Assembly (NCBI RefSeq): GCF_006716425.1 | Contig: NZ_VFOZ01000001.1 | Location: 1,364,001-1,428,000, forward strand | Direction of reading: 5' to 3' | Origin: Actinoallomurus bryophytorum | GTDB lineage: Bacteria > Actinomycetota > Actinomycetes > Streptosporangiales > Streptosporangiaceae | Length of the DNA stretch: 64,000 nt | Shown: piece after piece, positions 9,484-20,255 of the stretch | Position numbering within the stretch: the stretch's first letter is position 1 | Layout of the letters: every line of letters begins with the position of its first letter | Made by a program: the position numbers and the translations under genes | Notes under the pieces: generated by a model | The model's database searches: none | What the model saw: only the letters and a program-made list of their open reading frames with translations | What the model was told of the DNA's origin: nothing

Positions 9484-9984
9484 GTGACCGAGACCCGCGA
9501 CGCCAACGTCACCTGGCTGACCCAGGAGGCGTACGACCGGCTCAAGCAGGAGCTGGATTACCTCACGGGCGATGGCCGAATCGAGATCGCCGCCAAGATC
9601 GAGGCCGCCCGCGACGAAGGTGACCTGAAAGAGAACGGCGGTTATCACGCGGCAAAGGAAGAGCAGGGCAAGCAGGAGGGCCGAGTCCTCCAGCTTCAGC
9701 AGATCCTGCTCAACGCCCGCGTCGGCGAGGCCCCGCGCACCGAAGGAGTGGTCGGGCCCGGGATGACCGTCACCGTGCAGTTCGCGGGTGATGACGAGGA
9801 GGTCACCTTCCTCCTGGCCTCCCGCGAGGAGAGTGGCGCCCCGATCGACGTCTACTCCCCCAAGTCGCCGCTCGGTTCGGCGATCAACGGCAAGAAGGTC
9901 GGTGAGAAGGCCAAGTACACGCTGCCCAACGGACGCAGCATGGCCGTTGAGGTCATCGACGCCACGCCGTACGCCGGCAGCTGA
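9484..9984 (+). CDS. greA: Transcription elongation factor GreA
   Basis: A 166-residue factor that enters the RNA polymerase secondary channel and stimulates cleavage of backtracked transcripts. The N-terminal coiled coil (about 12-80) carries the tip DLKENGGYHAAKEEQ with the catalytic acidic Asp and Glu in place. The C-terminal FKBP-like domain (about 88-160) holds YSPKSPLGSAINGKKVGEK. GTG start with GAGGAG at good spacing. It ends 9 bp from the convergent Lrp regulator. Confidence 0.95.
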   Translation: MTETRDANVTWLTQEAYDRLKQELDYLTGDGRIEIAAKIEAARDEGDLKENGGYHAAKEEQGKQEGRVLQLQQILLNARVGEAPRTEGVVGPGMTVTVQFAGDDEEVTFLLASREESGAPIDVYSPKSPLGSAINGKKVGEKAKYTLPNGRSMAVEVIDATPYAGS

Positions 9985-9993
9985 CCGGCTTTC

Positions 9994-11873
<1,880 letters not shown>

Positions 11874-11884
11874 ACCGTTGCGGC

Positions 11885-12526
11885 ATGACCGAACCGCCCC
11901 GGCCGGAACCTCCCAGGCCGGATCCGGAGAAGACACGCCGCGATCCCGTTCCCGCCCCTCCGCCTGAAGGGTCCCCGTACGGGCCCGGCCCCTGGCCCGA
12001 GCATCCGTACGGCGGACCGGCCGCGGGACCGTACGCCTCCGCCTACGGTCCGGGCGGGTACGGCTCCGACCTGGAGTACGGCGGCCGCTGGCGGCGTCTG
12101 ATCGCCGCGATCATCGACGGCCTCATCGTGTACGCCGGGACCTGGATCGTCACCGCGCCGGTCCTCGGCTTCCGCACGATGTACGAGGGAAGCGTGGGCC
12201 GCCAGGCGGTGGCCAACCTCATCGCCGGCGTCGTGGCGTTCCTCTACTACGTCCTGCAGCACGGAAGGTGGGGCCGGACGCTCGGCAAGCGGGCGATGAG
12301 CCTCCGCGTCGTACGCGCCGACGACGGCGGCCCGATCAGCTACGGCCAGGCGGCCTGGCGGCTCCTGTTCGCGTACCTGGTCTCCTTGGCCACCTGCGGC
12401 GTCGGCGGGCTCGTCGACGTCGCGTGGATCCTCTGGGACCGGCGAAGGCAGGCCCTGCACGACAAGGTGGCACGTACGGTCGTCGTACGGGCGGACGCCG
12501 ATATGCCCGATCCGTACCTGGAATAG
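11885..12526 (+). CDS. RDD-family membrane protein
   Basis: A 213-residue protein with a Pro/Gly/Tyr-rich cytoplasmic N-terminus (1-65) followed by an RDD domain. Its hallmarks are GRWRRLIAAIIDGLIV (about 67-82) and GKRAMSLRVVRADDG (about 139-153), around three or four hydrophobic helices, ending with ALHDKVARTVVV. RDD proteins are small transporters or membrane-associated accessory proteins; no substrate is predictable here. No strong ribosome site precedes the ATG. Its upstream region is the duplicated 126-bp segment, so its promoter may lie inside that repeat. Confidence 0.85.
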   Translation: MTEPPRPEPPRPDPEKTRRDPVPAPPPEGSPYGPGPWPEHPYGGPAAGPYASAYGPGGYGSDLEYGGRWRRLIAAIIDGLIVYAGTWIVTAPVLGFRTMYEGSVGRQAVANLIAGVVAFLYYVLQHGRWGRTLGKRAMSLRVVRADDGGPISYGQAAWRLLFAYLVSLATCGVGGLVDVAWILWDRRRQALHDKVARTVVVRADADMPDPYLE

Positions 12527-12583
12527 CCGCCGCCTTGGCGCCCCGATTTGGCGTTTGGGCCGCTGACCAGCCACTCTTGACCG

Positions 12584-14011
12584 GTGAGTGCCCGCCCGAT
12601 TACCGCGAGCGTCCTCCTCGGTGCCCTCCTCTCCGCGGCCCTGACGGCCTGCGCGGACAAGGCCCACGCGCCCGCCGCGGCGGTCCCGCGCGCGGCCCCC
12701 GCGGCCCCCGGGGCCACGAGCGCCGGCGACCCGATCGTGCCCGGCGGCGGCAACGGCGGCTATGACGTCCAGCACTACGACCTCGACCTGCGGATCACCC
12801 CGCGTGGCCGGCCCTCGCTCGCCGGGACCACGACGATCACCGCCACGGCCACCCAGGCGCTGAGCCGCTTCGACCTCGACCTGACCGGGCTCGACGTCTC
12901 CAAGGTCACGGTCGGCGGCGCGCCGGCGACCTACACCCGCGCGCCCGGCAAGCTGGTGGTCACGCCCCCGAAGCCGATCTCCAAAGGCCGGTTCACGGTG
13001 GGCGTCACCTACTCCGGCACCCCCGTCGCGGTCACCGACCGGGCGCTCGGAAAGTACGGCTGGATCCCCACCGATGACGGGATCTTCGTCGGTGACGAGC
13101 CGGACGGCGCGCACACCTGGTTCCCCGGCAACGATCATCCGCAGGACAAGGCCACGTTCGGCTTCCGCGTCACGGTGCCGAGCGGCCTGACCGCGGTCGC
13201 CAACGGCGAGCTGACCGGCACAACCAGGTCCGGAAAGTCGGCGACCTACACCTGGCAGGCCCGTGATCCGATGGCGACCTACCTGGCAACGGTCGACGTG
13301 GGCCGGTTCAAGACCCGCACCGGCCGCACGCCGGGTGGCGTGCCCGTCTTCGTCGCCGTCGACAGGGAGGCCGACCCGACCGGCCTGGACTCCCTGTACG
13401 ACGACACGGTGAAGGTCACCGACGCGTGGGCCAAGCTGTTCGGCCCCTATCCCTTCAGCTCGACCGGCGCGGTGGTCCAGGACGCCCCGGTGCAGTTCGC
13501 GCTGGAGACCCAGACGAGGCCGGAGTACGTCCCCGGCATGGCCGCGATCCCGACGGTGGTCGCGCACGAGCTGTCTCACCAGTGGTTCGGCGACAGCGTG
13601 ACCGTGACGCGGTGGAGCGACATCTGGCTCAATGAGGGGTTCGCCACGTACGCCGAGTGGATGTGGGGTGAACGGGACGGTTCGGGCCAGACCGTGCAGC
13701 AACAGTTCGACGGCCGCTACTCCCAGCGGCAGAGCACCGACCTGTGGAACGTCCCCCCGGCCGATCCGGGCCGCGCGGGGCTGTTCGGCCGCTCCGTGTA
13801 CGACCGCGGGGCGATGACCCTGCACGCGCTACGCAAAAAGGTCGGTGACCAGCGGTTCTTCGCGATCCTGCGGGCCTGGACGACCGAGCACCGGCACGGC
13901 AACGCGACGACAGCGCAGTTCATCGCGCTCGCGCAGCGGGTCTCCGGGATGGATCTGCGCAGGCTGTTCCAGGTGTGGCTGTACGACCGGGGGCGGCCCG
14001 TGAACTGGTAG
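12584..14011 (+). CDS. Secreted M1-family metallopeptidase, predicted lipoprotein
   Basis: A 475-residue zinc aminopeptidase-like protein. The signal peptide ends in a lipobox (SAALTAC, Cys23), predicting a lipid-anchored extracellular enzyme, and an Ala/Pro-rich linker follows. The N-terminal beta domain (about 60-250) leads to a thermolysin-like domain with zinc motif HELSHQWFGD (His328, Glu329, His332) and third ligand Glu351 (WLNEGFATY). The exopeptidase strand is ALETQTR instead of GAMEN, as in bacterial secreted M1 enzymes. It lacks the large C-terminal helical domain of classical aminopeptidase N. GTG start, weak ribosome site. A paralogue follows at 14119. Confidence 0.9.
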   Translation: MSARPITASVLLGALLSAALTACADKAHAPAAAVPRAAPAAPGATSAGDPIVPGGGNGGYDVQHYDLDLRITPRGRPSLAGTTTITATATQALSRFDLDLTGLDVSKVTVGGAPATYTRAPGKLVVTPPKPISKGRFTVGVTYSGTPVAVTDRALGKYGWIPTDDGIFVGDEPDGAHTWFPGNDHPQDKATFGFRVTVPSGLTAVANGELTGTTRSGKSATYTWQARDPMATYLATVDVGRFKTRTGRTPGGVPVFVAVDREADPTGLDSLYDDTVKVTDAWAKLFGPYPFSSTGAVVQDAPVQFALETQTRPEYVPGMAAIPTVVAHELSHQWFGDSVTVTRWSDIWLNEGFATYAEWMWGERDGSGQTVQQQFDGRYSQRQSTDLWNVPPADPGRAGLFGRSVYDRGAMTLHALRKKVGDQRFFAILRAWTTEHRHGNATTAQFIALAQRVSGMDLRRLFQVWLYDRGRPVNW

Positions 14012-14118
14012 ACCCGTGGGCGCCGCACCGCATCAGATCTTGTAAACGGCCATTCAGCCGAGCATGCTTTCCCCTGCGTGACAGGTGTGCATGCGTTTTG
14101 AACGACGGGAGAGTCTGT

Positions 14119-15543
14119 ATGGCGAGGATCACCTCGCGAGTCCTGCCGATCGCCGCTACCGCGGTCGCCATCGGCCTGCTCGCCCCCTTGGCGCCCGCGG
14201 GCGCCAGTACCCACCGCGCCTTCACCCCCGGCGCGCCCGGTGCCGGCGACCCGTACTTCCCCGACATGGGGAACGGCGGCTACGACGCCCAGCACTACTC
14301 CCTTTCGGTGAAGTACGACCCGGGCACCAAGGCCATCGACGCCACGGCGAAGATCACCGCTCGGGCCACTCAGAACCTGTCCCGGTTCGACTTCGACTTC
14401 CTCGGGCCGCTGAAGATCAGCAAGCTCACCGTCGACGGCCGCAAGGCCGCGTACACGCGGACCGGTGCCCAGGAGCTGGTCATCACGCCGGACCACGGCA
14501 TCGCACAGGGACGGCAGTTCACCGTCGACGTCGCCTACTCCGGCGTGCCGCAGCTGATCAACGACCCGGCGCTGGGCATCTCGGGCTGGATCGCGACGCA
14601 CGACGGCGCGGTCGCGCTGTCACAGCCGTTCGGGTCGGCGACCTGGTACCCGGTCAATGACACCACCCACGACAAGGCGACGTACGACTTCACCGTCACC
14701 GTGCCGAACGGCCTGAAGGTCCTGGCCAACGGCGACCCGGCCGGCCAGCGGACCCAGGGGGCGAACACCACCTTCCGCTGGATCGACCGGCAGCCGACGG
14801 CGAGCGAGCTCGTGCTGATGGCGATCGGCAACTACGACGTCCGCGACACACGGACCTCCACCGGCCTGCGCAACATCACCGCCGTCGACCCCGCGTCGGT
14901 CACCTCGCCCACGGCCGCCGACGACTTCAACAAAGCCACGGCCGACGTGATCGACTGGGAGCAGGGGATCTACGGGCGCTTCCCGTTCTCCTCGACCGGC
15001 GGCATCAGCGTGCTCGCCCCGACCGTCGGCTACTCCCTGGAGACCCAGACGCGCCCGGTGTACGCGCGTCGTTCGGCCGGCGCCCTGCCATCGGCCACTC
15101 TCCTGTCCCACGAGCTCGGCCACCAGTGGTTCGGCGACGACGCCACGCCGTACGTATGGCAGCACATCTGGCTGAACGAGGGCTTCGCGACCTACACCGA
15201 GTGGCTCTACAGCGAGCAGCACGGCGGCCAGACGGCGCAGCAGCACTTCGACGCCGCCTACGCCTCGAGCGGCACGGACTGGACCGGCAAGGTCGCCGAC
15301 CCAGGCCGTGACCACATCTTCGACGACCTGGTCTACACCCGGGCCGCGATGACGCTGCACCAGCTGCGTAAGGCGATCGGGGACAAGGCGTTCTTCGCCC
15401 TGGTCAAGGCGTGGCCGGCACAGCACCGCTATGGCAACGACACGACCGCGCAGTTCACGTCCTTCGCGCAGCGTTACACGCACAAGGACCTGCGGCCGCT
15501 GTTCCAGACGTGGCTGTACACCGAGGGCAAGCCGAAGCTCTGA
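14119..15543 (+). CDS. Secreted M1-family metallopeptidase, tandem paralogue
   Basis: A 474-residue protein clearly related to its upstream neighbour throughout. It has an ordinary Sec signal (about 1-30, ending PAGAS) with no lipobox Cys, so it is probably released. The shared start of the mature part is GNGGYDAQHYSL. Zinc motif HELGHQWFGD (His331, Glu332, His335), third ligand Glu354, and substrate strand SLETQTRP. The ATG is preceded by GGGAGAG. The two genes are 107 bp apart in the same direction; a strong terminator follows. Anchored and released versions of one activity are a reasonable reading. Confidence 0.92.
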   Translation: MARITSRVLPIAATAVAIGLLAPLAPAGASTHRAFTPGAPGAGDPYFPDMGNGGYDAQHYSLSVKYDPGTKAIDATAKITARATQNLSRFDFDFLGPLKISKLTVDGRKAAYTRTGAQELVITPDHGIAQGRQFTVDVAYSGVPQLINDPALGISGWIATHDGAVALSQPFGSATWYPVNDTTHDKATYDFTVTVPNGLKVLANGDPAGQRTQGANTTFRWIDRQPTASELVLMAIGNYDVRDTRTSTGLRNITAVDPASVTSPTAADDFNKATADVIDWEQGIYGRFPFSSTGGISVLAPTVGYSLETQTRPVYARRSAGALPSATLLSHELGHQWFGDDATPYVWQHIWLNEGFATYTEWLYSEQHGGQTAQQHFDAAYASSGTDWTGKVADPGRDHIFDDLVYTRAAMTLHQLRKAIGDKAFFALVKAWPAQHRYGNDTTAQFTSFAQRYTHKDLRPLFQTWLYTEGKPKL

Positions 15544-15560
15544 TCACCCGCGTTCACGAG

Positions 15561-15595
15561 ACGTCCCCGGCCGAGCGGCCGGGGACGTTTCGTTT
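15561..15595 (+). terminator. Rho-independent terminator after the M1 peptidase genes
   Basis: A perfect 12-bp stem (ACGTCCCCGGCC, 15561-15572, with GGCCGGGGACGT, 15577-15588) and a GAGC loop, followed by TTCGTTTT. Confidence 0.9.
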
Positions 15596-15687
15596 TCGCA
15601 GGTCGAGTCCCTCACCTGCGACATCAGCGGGCGCGGTCGGGGGAAGGCTTGTTGGTGACCATCGTTGGGACGTTTTTGGGGGGAATT

Positions 15688-15921
15688 GTGGCCACGTGTG
15701 AGGTCTGCGGTAACGACTACGGCATGTCATTCGAGGTGCACGCCCAGGGCGCCGTGCATGTGTTCGATTCGTTCGAGTGCGCGATCCAGTGCATGGCGCC
15801 GATCTGCGAGCACTGCCAGTGCCGCATCGTCGGCCACGGCGTCGAAGCCGGCGACCGCTTTTTCTGCTGCGCCCACTGCGCCCGCGAATCAGGCGTCCGC
15901 GAACTCGTCGACCACGCCTAG
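15688..15921 (+). CDS. Cysteine-rich metal-binding protein (prokaryotic metallothionein-like)
   Basis: A 77-residue protein with ten cysteines (4, 7, 31, 35, 40, 43, 45, 60, 61, 64) plus several His, in the order CEVC, FECAIQC, CEHCQC and FCCAHC. This is the pattern of the small actinobacterial proteins called prokaryotic metallothioneins, likely binding zinc as a structural or storage site. The GTG at 15688 is favoured by the GGGGGGA just upstream and by family N-termini (ATCEVCGNDY); an in-frame start at 15649 would add 13 residues. No metal-responsive regulator is adjacent. Confidence 0.8.
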   Translation: MATCEVCGNDYGMSFEVHAQGAVHVFDSFECAIQCMAPICEHCQCRIVGHGVEAGDRFFCCAHCARESGVRELVDHA

Positions 15922-16230
15922 ACCTGTCTCGCCGTCCTACCGCGCGCTGCCTGCCGACGCCGCGGGCTGTCGGGCGTCGACGCCGCTGGTCCATGGGTGG
16001 CGCCGGTCCGCATTGTCGCGGCCGACGGCCGCCGGCCGACACGGGGCAGGTTCCCTCTTCCGCCTTGCGAGGCACCGCCCGGGCACCACGGGCGGGACTT
16101 GGAGACGGCCCTGGAGCACCACCATCCCTGCGGCCGACAGGGCGGGCGGCCTTCGCCGCGGCCGACCGCCCGGGTGTTCAGATGTCCGCCGGCCATGGGA
16201 TGCGTGCGGTGCCGCCCCAGACGCATCGGG
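15922..16230. other. Intergenic, nothing recognised
   Basis: 309 bp between the cysteine-rich protein and the convergent MFS gene. Open frames here have no recognisable protein features and no ribosome sites, and I see no clear hairpin with a T tract. Confidence 0.6.
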
Positions 16231-17763
16231 CTACGACGCTTCGGTCCGGAGAAGCAGCGCGGCGGGCAGGGCGGTGAGCGCGCAGGCGGCCCACGCGAGT
16301 ACCGCGTATCCGCCGGCCGACAGGACGGCCGTGGAGGCCAGGCTGGCCGCCGCCGCGATGCTCCAGACCGCCGCGTCGACCGCACCCTCGACATTCGCCC
16401 GAGCCGAGTCCGGCAGACCGGCGGCCAGTCGCCCGCTTCCGCCGACGAAGCAGAGGTTCCAGCCGAAACCGAGCAGGAACAGCGCGCCCGTACGTAGCGG
16501 GGCGTTGCTCTCGGGCGTGGTCGCGGCAAGGACCGTCGCGACCGCCAGCACGACAAGCCCCGCGGCCATGACGGGACGGGAGCCGACCCTGTCGAGCAGC
16601 CGCCCGGTCAGCGGAGAGAACGCGAACATGCCGAGCGTGTGCGCGGACAGCGTCATGCCCACCGCACCCAGTCCCTGACCATGCATATGCATGTCCAGCG
16701 GCGCCGCGGTCATGACGGCCACCATGACCACCTGCGCGGTGACCATGACGGCCAACGCCGCCCCAGAGGCACGCGCCACCTCCCGAAACCGCACACGAGA
16801 CGCGGCGACACCGGCGGGAGCACCGTCCGCCAAGCCTGGCACACCATCGGCCAGGACGGCATGGCCGGCCACACCCTCACCACCCACGGCCCCACCCGCC
16901 GGGCCCTGAACGGAACCTCCCGCACCCATCGACGCACCACGAGACTCCGCGCCCACAGGACTATCGCCCGCCAAGCCCGGCACACCACCGGCCAGGACGG
17001 CATGGCCCGCCACGCGCTCACCACCCACGACCCTGCCCGCCATCTCCTGGGCCGGACGACCCGCCGAAACACCAGCGTCGGCCCCGGACACCCCACCGCC
17101 CGTGCCCTCCGCGTCGCCGGTCCCGCAGGTCGCCACGGCTGCCGGTGTGGCGGTGGTGCGTGCTGAGGTGCCACCGACGGCGGCTGCGAGTGCGGCTCCC
17201 AGGGTGGCCAGGGAGACGAACAGGTACGGGCCGGCCGGCCCGGTCCAGCCCAGGCTTGTCGCGATCTCGCTCGACGGGCCGAGCAGCAGCGGGCCGCCGA
17301 CGGCTCCTACGGCGCCCGCCCACACGACCGTGCTGATCGCGAAGCCTCGTCGTTCAGCCGGGTACAGGTCGGCCGCCACGTAGCGCGAGAGCTGGGCCCC
17401 GGCGTTGCCGAGCCCCAGCAGCAGCATTCCGGCGCTCAGCGCGGCGACGTCACGTGCCGCCACCGCGGTGGTCGCCAGTACGGCCCCGCACGCTGAGGCC
17501 AGGTAGCCGGACAGCAGGCCGGTCCGGCGGCCGTGATGGTTCATCAGCCAGGTCAGCGCCAGTGCGCCGATGCCGGTGCCGACGATGCCCGCGGTGTTCG
17601 GGATCGCGGCCCAGCGTGCGCCGAACCGGTCGCCGGCGACGATGGTGCTCACGGAACTCGCCACGGCCATGGCAGCGTTCATGAGCGCGGCGCCCGAGAA
17701 GAGTGCCGTCATGCCCGGTGGACGTGCCGTGGCCGCCAGGCGATTTACCTGTGAGATATGCAT
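16231..17763 (-). CDS. MFS transporter with an expanded, internally duplicated central loop
   Basis: A 510-residue major facilitator permease with six hydrophobic helices on each side of a central loop. The A-loop-like motif LMNHHGRRTGLLSGY and MFAFSPLTGRLLDRVGSRP support an exporter-type MFS. The loop (about 206-330) is unusually long and Gly/Ala/Val-rich, and contains two related copies of GGExVAGHAVLAxGVPGLA 47 residues apart. It also carries MHMHG just after the loop. The ATG lies in ATGCATATC with no visible ribosome site. Divergent from an AsnC-type regulator (17868), the likely controller. Substrate unknown. Confidence 0.85.
   Translation of the reverse strand: MHISQVNRLAATARPPGMTALFSGAALMNAAMAVASSVSTIVAGDRFGARWAAIPNTAGIVGTGIGALALTWLMNHHGRRTGLLSGYLASACGAVLATTAVAARDVAALSAGMLLLGLGNAGAQLSRYVAADLYPAERRGFAISTVVWAGAVGAVGGPLLLGPSSEIATSLGWTGPAGPYLFVSLATLGAALAAAVGGTSARTTATPAAVATCGTGDAEGTGGGVSGADAGVSAGRPAQEMAGRVVGGERVAGHAVLAGGVPGLAGDSPVGAESRGASMGAGGSVQGPAGGAVGGEGVAGHAVLADGVPGLADGAPAGVAASRVRFREVARASGAALAVMVTAQVVMVAVMTAAPLDMHMHGQGLGAVGMTLSAHTLGMFAFSPLTGRLLDRVGSRPVMAAGLVVLAVATVLAATTPESNAPLRTGALFLLGFGWNLCFVGGSGRLAAGLPDSARANVEGAVDAAVWSIAAAASLASTAVLSAGGYAVLAWAACALTALPAALLLRTEAS
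16830..17044. repeat. Internal 141-bp-period duplication in the MFS loop
   Basis: About 75 bp starting CCAAGCCTGGCACACCATCG (16830) recurs from 16971 as CCAAGCCCGGCACACCACCG. The 141-bp (47-codon) period keeps the frame. Confidence 0.85.
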
Positions 17764-17867
17764 GCGTCGACACTAAGAACGCCGCTTCTCGCATTGAATG
17801 GGTGGATCTCGGGTCATCGGCCGCGAAAGTTATTGTTCGAAAGGCGATACCGCGCGAGAGTTCGCCC

Positions 17868-18359
17868 ATGGACAGATCGCTGGATTCGATCGACTGGCAC
17901 ATCCTCGCCGAGTTGCAGCGCGACGGGCGGCTCTCGTACAACAGGCTCGCCCGCCGGGTGAACCTGTCCGCGCCCGCAGTCGCCGAACGCGTGCGCCGGC
18001 TGGAGGAGTCCGGCGTCATCACCGGCTACGGCGCACGCGTCGACGCGACCAAGGCCGGTCTGCCGCTGACGGCGTTCGTGCAGCTGCGGTGTGCGCTCGG
18101 GAGCTGCCTGCTCAAGAACACGACCGCCGAGGAATTTCCCGAGGTCACCGAGGTGCACAAGCTGAGCGGCGACTCGTGCTCGATGCTGAGGGTACGGGTG
18201 GCGTCCATGCCGCACCTGGAGGGACTGCTCGAACGCCTCGGCCGGCACGGTGAGATGAACTCCCACATCGTCCTGTCGACCCAGTACGAGGGCCGCGCCG
18301 TCGAACGGCCCGCCGACGAGACGAGGCCGGTCACCGGCTCCAGCGGATGGAGCCGGTGA
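17868..18359 (+). CDS. Lrp/AsnC-family transcriptional regulator
   Basis: A 163-residue regulator: helix-turn-helix (about 5-55, DWHILAELQRDGRLSYNRLARRV) and RAM domain (about 65-145, including DSCSMLRVRV). The ATG at 17868 gives the canonical N-terminus MDRSLDSIDW; the longer in-frame extension has no family match. Divergent from the MFS gene by 104 bp, a layout typical of LysE/MFS exporters controlled by an adjacent Lrp protein. A TTCGAA-centred dyad (about 17834-17845) is a candidate site. It ends 14 bp before the convergent ABC permease gene. Confidence 0.9.
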   Translation: MDRSLDSIDWHILAELQRDGRLSYNRLARRVNLSAPAVAERVRRLEESGVITGYGARVDATKAGLPLTAFVQLRCALGSCLLKNTTAEEFPEVTEVHKLSGDSCSMLRVRVASMPHLEGLLERLGRHGEMNSHIVLSTQYEGRAVERPADETRPVTGSSGWSR

Positions 18360-18373
18360 ACGTACAGGTGCGA

Positions 18374-19147
18374 TCAGCCGGCGGCCTTTTTGTACTGGCG
18401 GACGCCCAGGACGAGGAAGACCAGGGAGATGCCGGCGATCCAGAGGACGGACCGCAGCGCCGGCGCGGCGAGCGCCTGCCCGTGCCCGTAGAACATCGCG
18501 CGCAGCGCGTTGTTCATCGCCGTCACCGGGCTGTAGCGGACGATCCCCTGCAACCAGCCGGGCAGGCTCGTCATGGGGACGAAGCCGTTGCTCAGGAACG
18601 TCAGCGGAAAGATCCAGATCATGCCGGCCATCTGGGCCGCCTCGACCGTCTTGACGCCCAGCCCGATCACCGTGCCGATCGAGGAGAACGCGAAGGCGAA
18701 CGCGATCAGCAGCACGATGCCGCCGAGCGCCGGCAGGAAGCCGTTCTGGAAGCGGAAGCCGACCGCGTATCCCGCGCCGACCATGATGAACAGGGTCAGT
18801 GTGTTGCGTGCGGCCTCGGCCACCAGCCGGCCGATGAGGACCGCCGAGCGCGCCATCGGCAGCGACCTGAACCGGTCGATCAGCCCTTTGTGCAGGTCGT
18901 CGGCGAAGCCGGCGGCCGTGCCTGCCGTGGCGAACGCCATGGTCTGCACGAAGATCGCGGGCATCATGAAGTTTTTGTAGTCCATGCCCGGGATCTTGAT
19001 CGCGTTCGCGAAGACCACCGTGAACAGCAGGATGAACATGATGGGCTGCATGATCGAGAAGAACAGCAGCTCCGGGATGCGCGTGGTGTGCTTCAGATGG
19101 CGTCTCGTGATCACCACCGAGTCGCTGAGGGCGTAGGTGAGGCTCAT
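18374..19147 (-). CDS. ABC-2 type permease, DrrB-like
   Basis: A 257-residue membrane subunit with six predicted helices and the ABC-2 pattern FRSLPMARSAVLIGRLVAE after the second helix. It forms an exporter with the ATPase encoded just upstream. Its ATG overlaps the ATPase stop by four bases (ATGA), so the two are translationally coupled. DrrAB-type pumps export drugs, antibiotics or lipids; no biosynthetic cluster is adjacent, so the cargo is unknown. Confidence 0.9.
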   Translation of the reverse strand: MSLTYALSDSVVITRRHLKHTTRIPELLFFSIMQPIMFILLFTVVFANAIKIPGMDYKNFMMPAIFVQTMAFATAGTAAGFADDLHKGLIDRFRSLPMARSAVLIGRLVAEAARNTLTLFIMVGAGYAVGFRFQNGFLPALGGIVLLIAFAFAFSSIGTVIGLGVKTVEAAQMAGMIWIFPLTFLSNGFVPMTSLPGWLQGIVRYSPVTAMNNALRAMFYGHGQALAAPALRSVLWIAGISLVFLVLGVRQYKKAAG

Positions 19148-20094
19148 GATTCCTCCTCGGCGGCGTGGCCGGTCAGGGACAGGAAGACCTCGTCGAGGGT
19201 CGGGCGGCGGAGCGCGAGGTCCTGCGCCACGACACCGGCCGAGTCGAGCTCGCGTACGACGTCGGCCAGCGCGCGGGTGCCGCCGCTGACCTGGACGGTC
19301 ACCACGTGGGTGTCCTCGTCGACGACCGGCTCGGCGGTCGCCAGGGGGGCCAGCGCGGCGACCGCCTTGGGCACCTCGGACCGGTCGGCGACGACCAGCT
19401 CCACGCGCTCACCGCCGACCTGGGCCTTCAGCTCGTCGGCCGAGCCCTGGGCGATCAGCCTGCCGCTGTCGATGATGGCGATGTCGTCCGCGAGCGCGTC
19501 GGCCTCCTCGAGATATTGGGTGGTCAGCAGGAGGGTCGCGCCCTCGCGGACCAGCTTGCGGATGACGTCCCACATGCCGAGGCGGCCGCGCGGGTCCAGG
19601 CCGGTGGTCGGCTCGTCCAGGAAGATGACCTGCGGCCTGGCCACGAGGCTCGCGGCGAGGTCGAGCCTCCGGCGCATGCCGCCGGAGTAGGTCTTGGCCA
19701 CCCGGTCCGCGGCGTCGGTCAGGTCGAACTCGTCCAGCAGCTCGGCGGCGCGCGCCTGGGACGCCTTGGCGCCGAGGTGGTAGAGCCGCCCGACCATGTC
19801 CAGGTTTTCCCGGCCGGTGAGGTATTCGTCCACCGCCGCGTACTGCCCCGAGAGCCCGATGACCTTGCGGACGGCGCCCGGATCGCGGAGCACATCGTGC
19901 CCGGCGACGGTCGCATGGCCCGTGTCCGGGCGCAGAAGCGTGGTGAGAATGCGCACGACGGTGGTCTTGCCGGCGCCATTGGGGCCCAGAAGACCCAGAA
20001 CCGTGCCGGCCGGAACGGAAAGGTCGACACCGTCGAGCGCGGTGACCTTGCCGTAATGCTTGACCAGGCCTTCGGCGATGATCATGTCTGACAT
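19144..20094 (-). CDS. ABC transporter ATP-binding protein, DrrA-like
   Basis: A 316-residue ATPase: Walker A GPNGAGKTT, Q-loop region GLSGQYAAVDEYLT, signature YSGGMRRRLDLA, Walker B VIFLDEPTTGLDP, H-loop replaced by Gln (LLTTQYLEEAD), as in DrrA proteins. The C-terminal DUF4162-like domain (about 225-310) is also DrrA-like. The start at 20094 is chosen because GGGGGA lies 5 bp upstream; an upstream ATG would add 15 atypical residues. First gene of a two-gene operon with the permease. Confidence 0.92.
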   Translation of the reverse strand: MSDMIIAEGLVKHYGKVTALDGVDLSVPAGTVLGLLGPNGAGKTTVVRILTTLLRPDTGHATVAGHDVLRDPGAVRKVIGLSGQYAAVDEYLTGRENLDMVGRLYHLGAKASQARAAELLDEFDLTDAADRVAKTYSGGMRRRLDLAASLVARPQVIFLDEPTTGLDPRGRLGMWDVIRKLVREGATLLLTTQYLEEADALADDIAIIDSGRLIAQGSADELKAQVGGERVELVVADRSEVPKAVAALAPLATAEPVVDEDTHVVTVQVSGGTRALADVVRELDSAGVVAQDLALRRPTLDEVFLSLTGHAAEEES

Positions 20095-20255
20095 GACGTC
20101 CCCCACGGGACAGAAAGATGCATCCCCGCTGTCTATCAATGGGCTACGACAACTTCGGGGTCACATAAGTCTTTCGGACGCTACTGGGGTCGATGTCATC
20201 GCTCAAGGGAATACTTCACATCAATCCCGCCGCCTTTCCTCAAGGCGGGCGCGGA

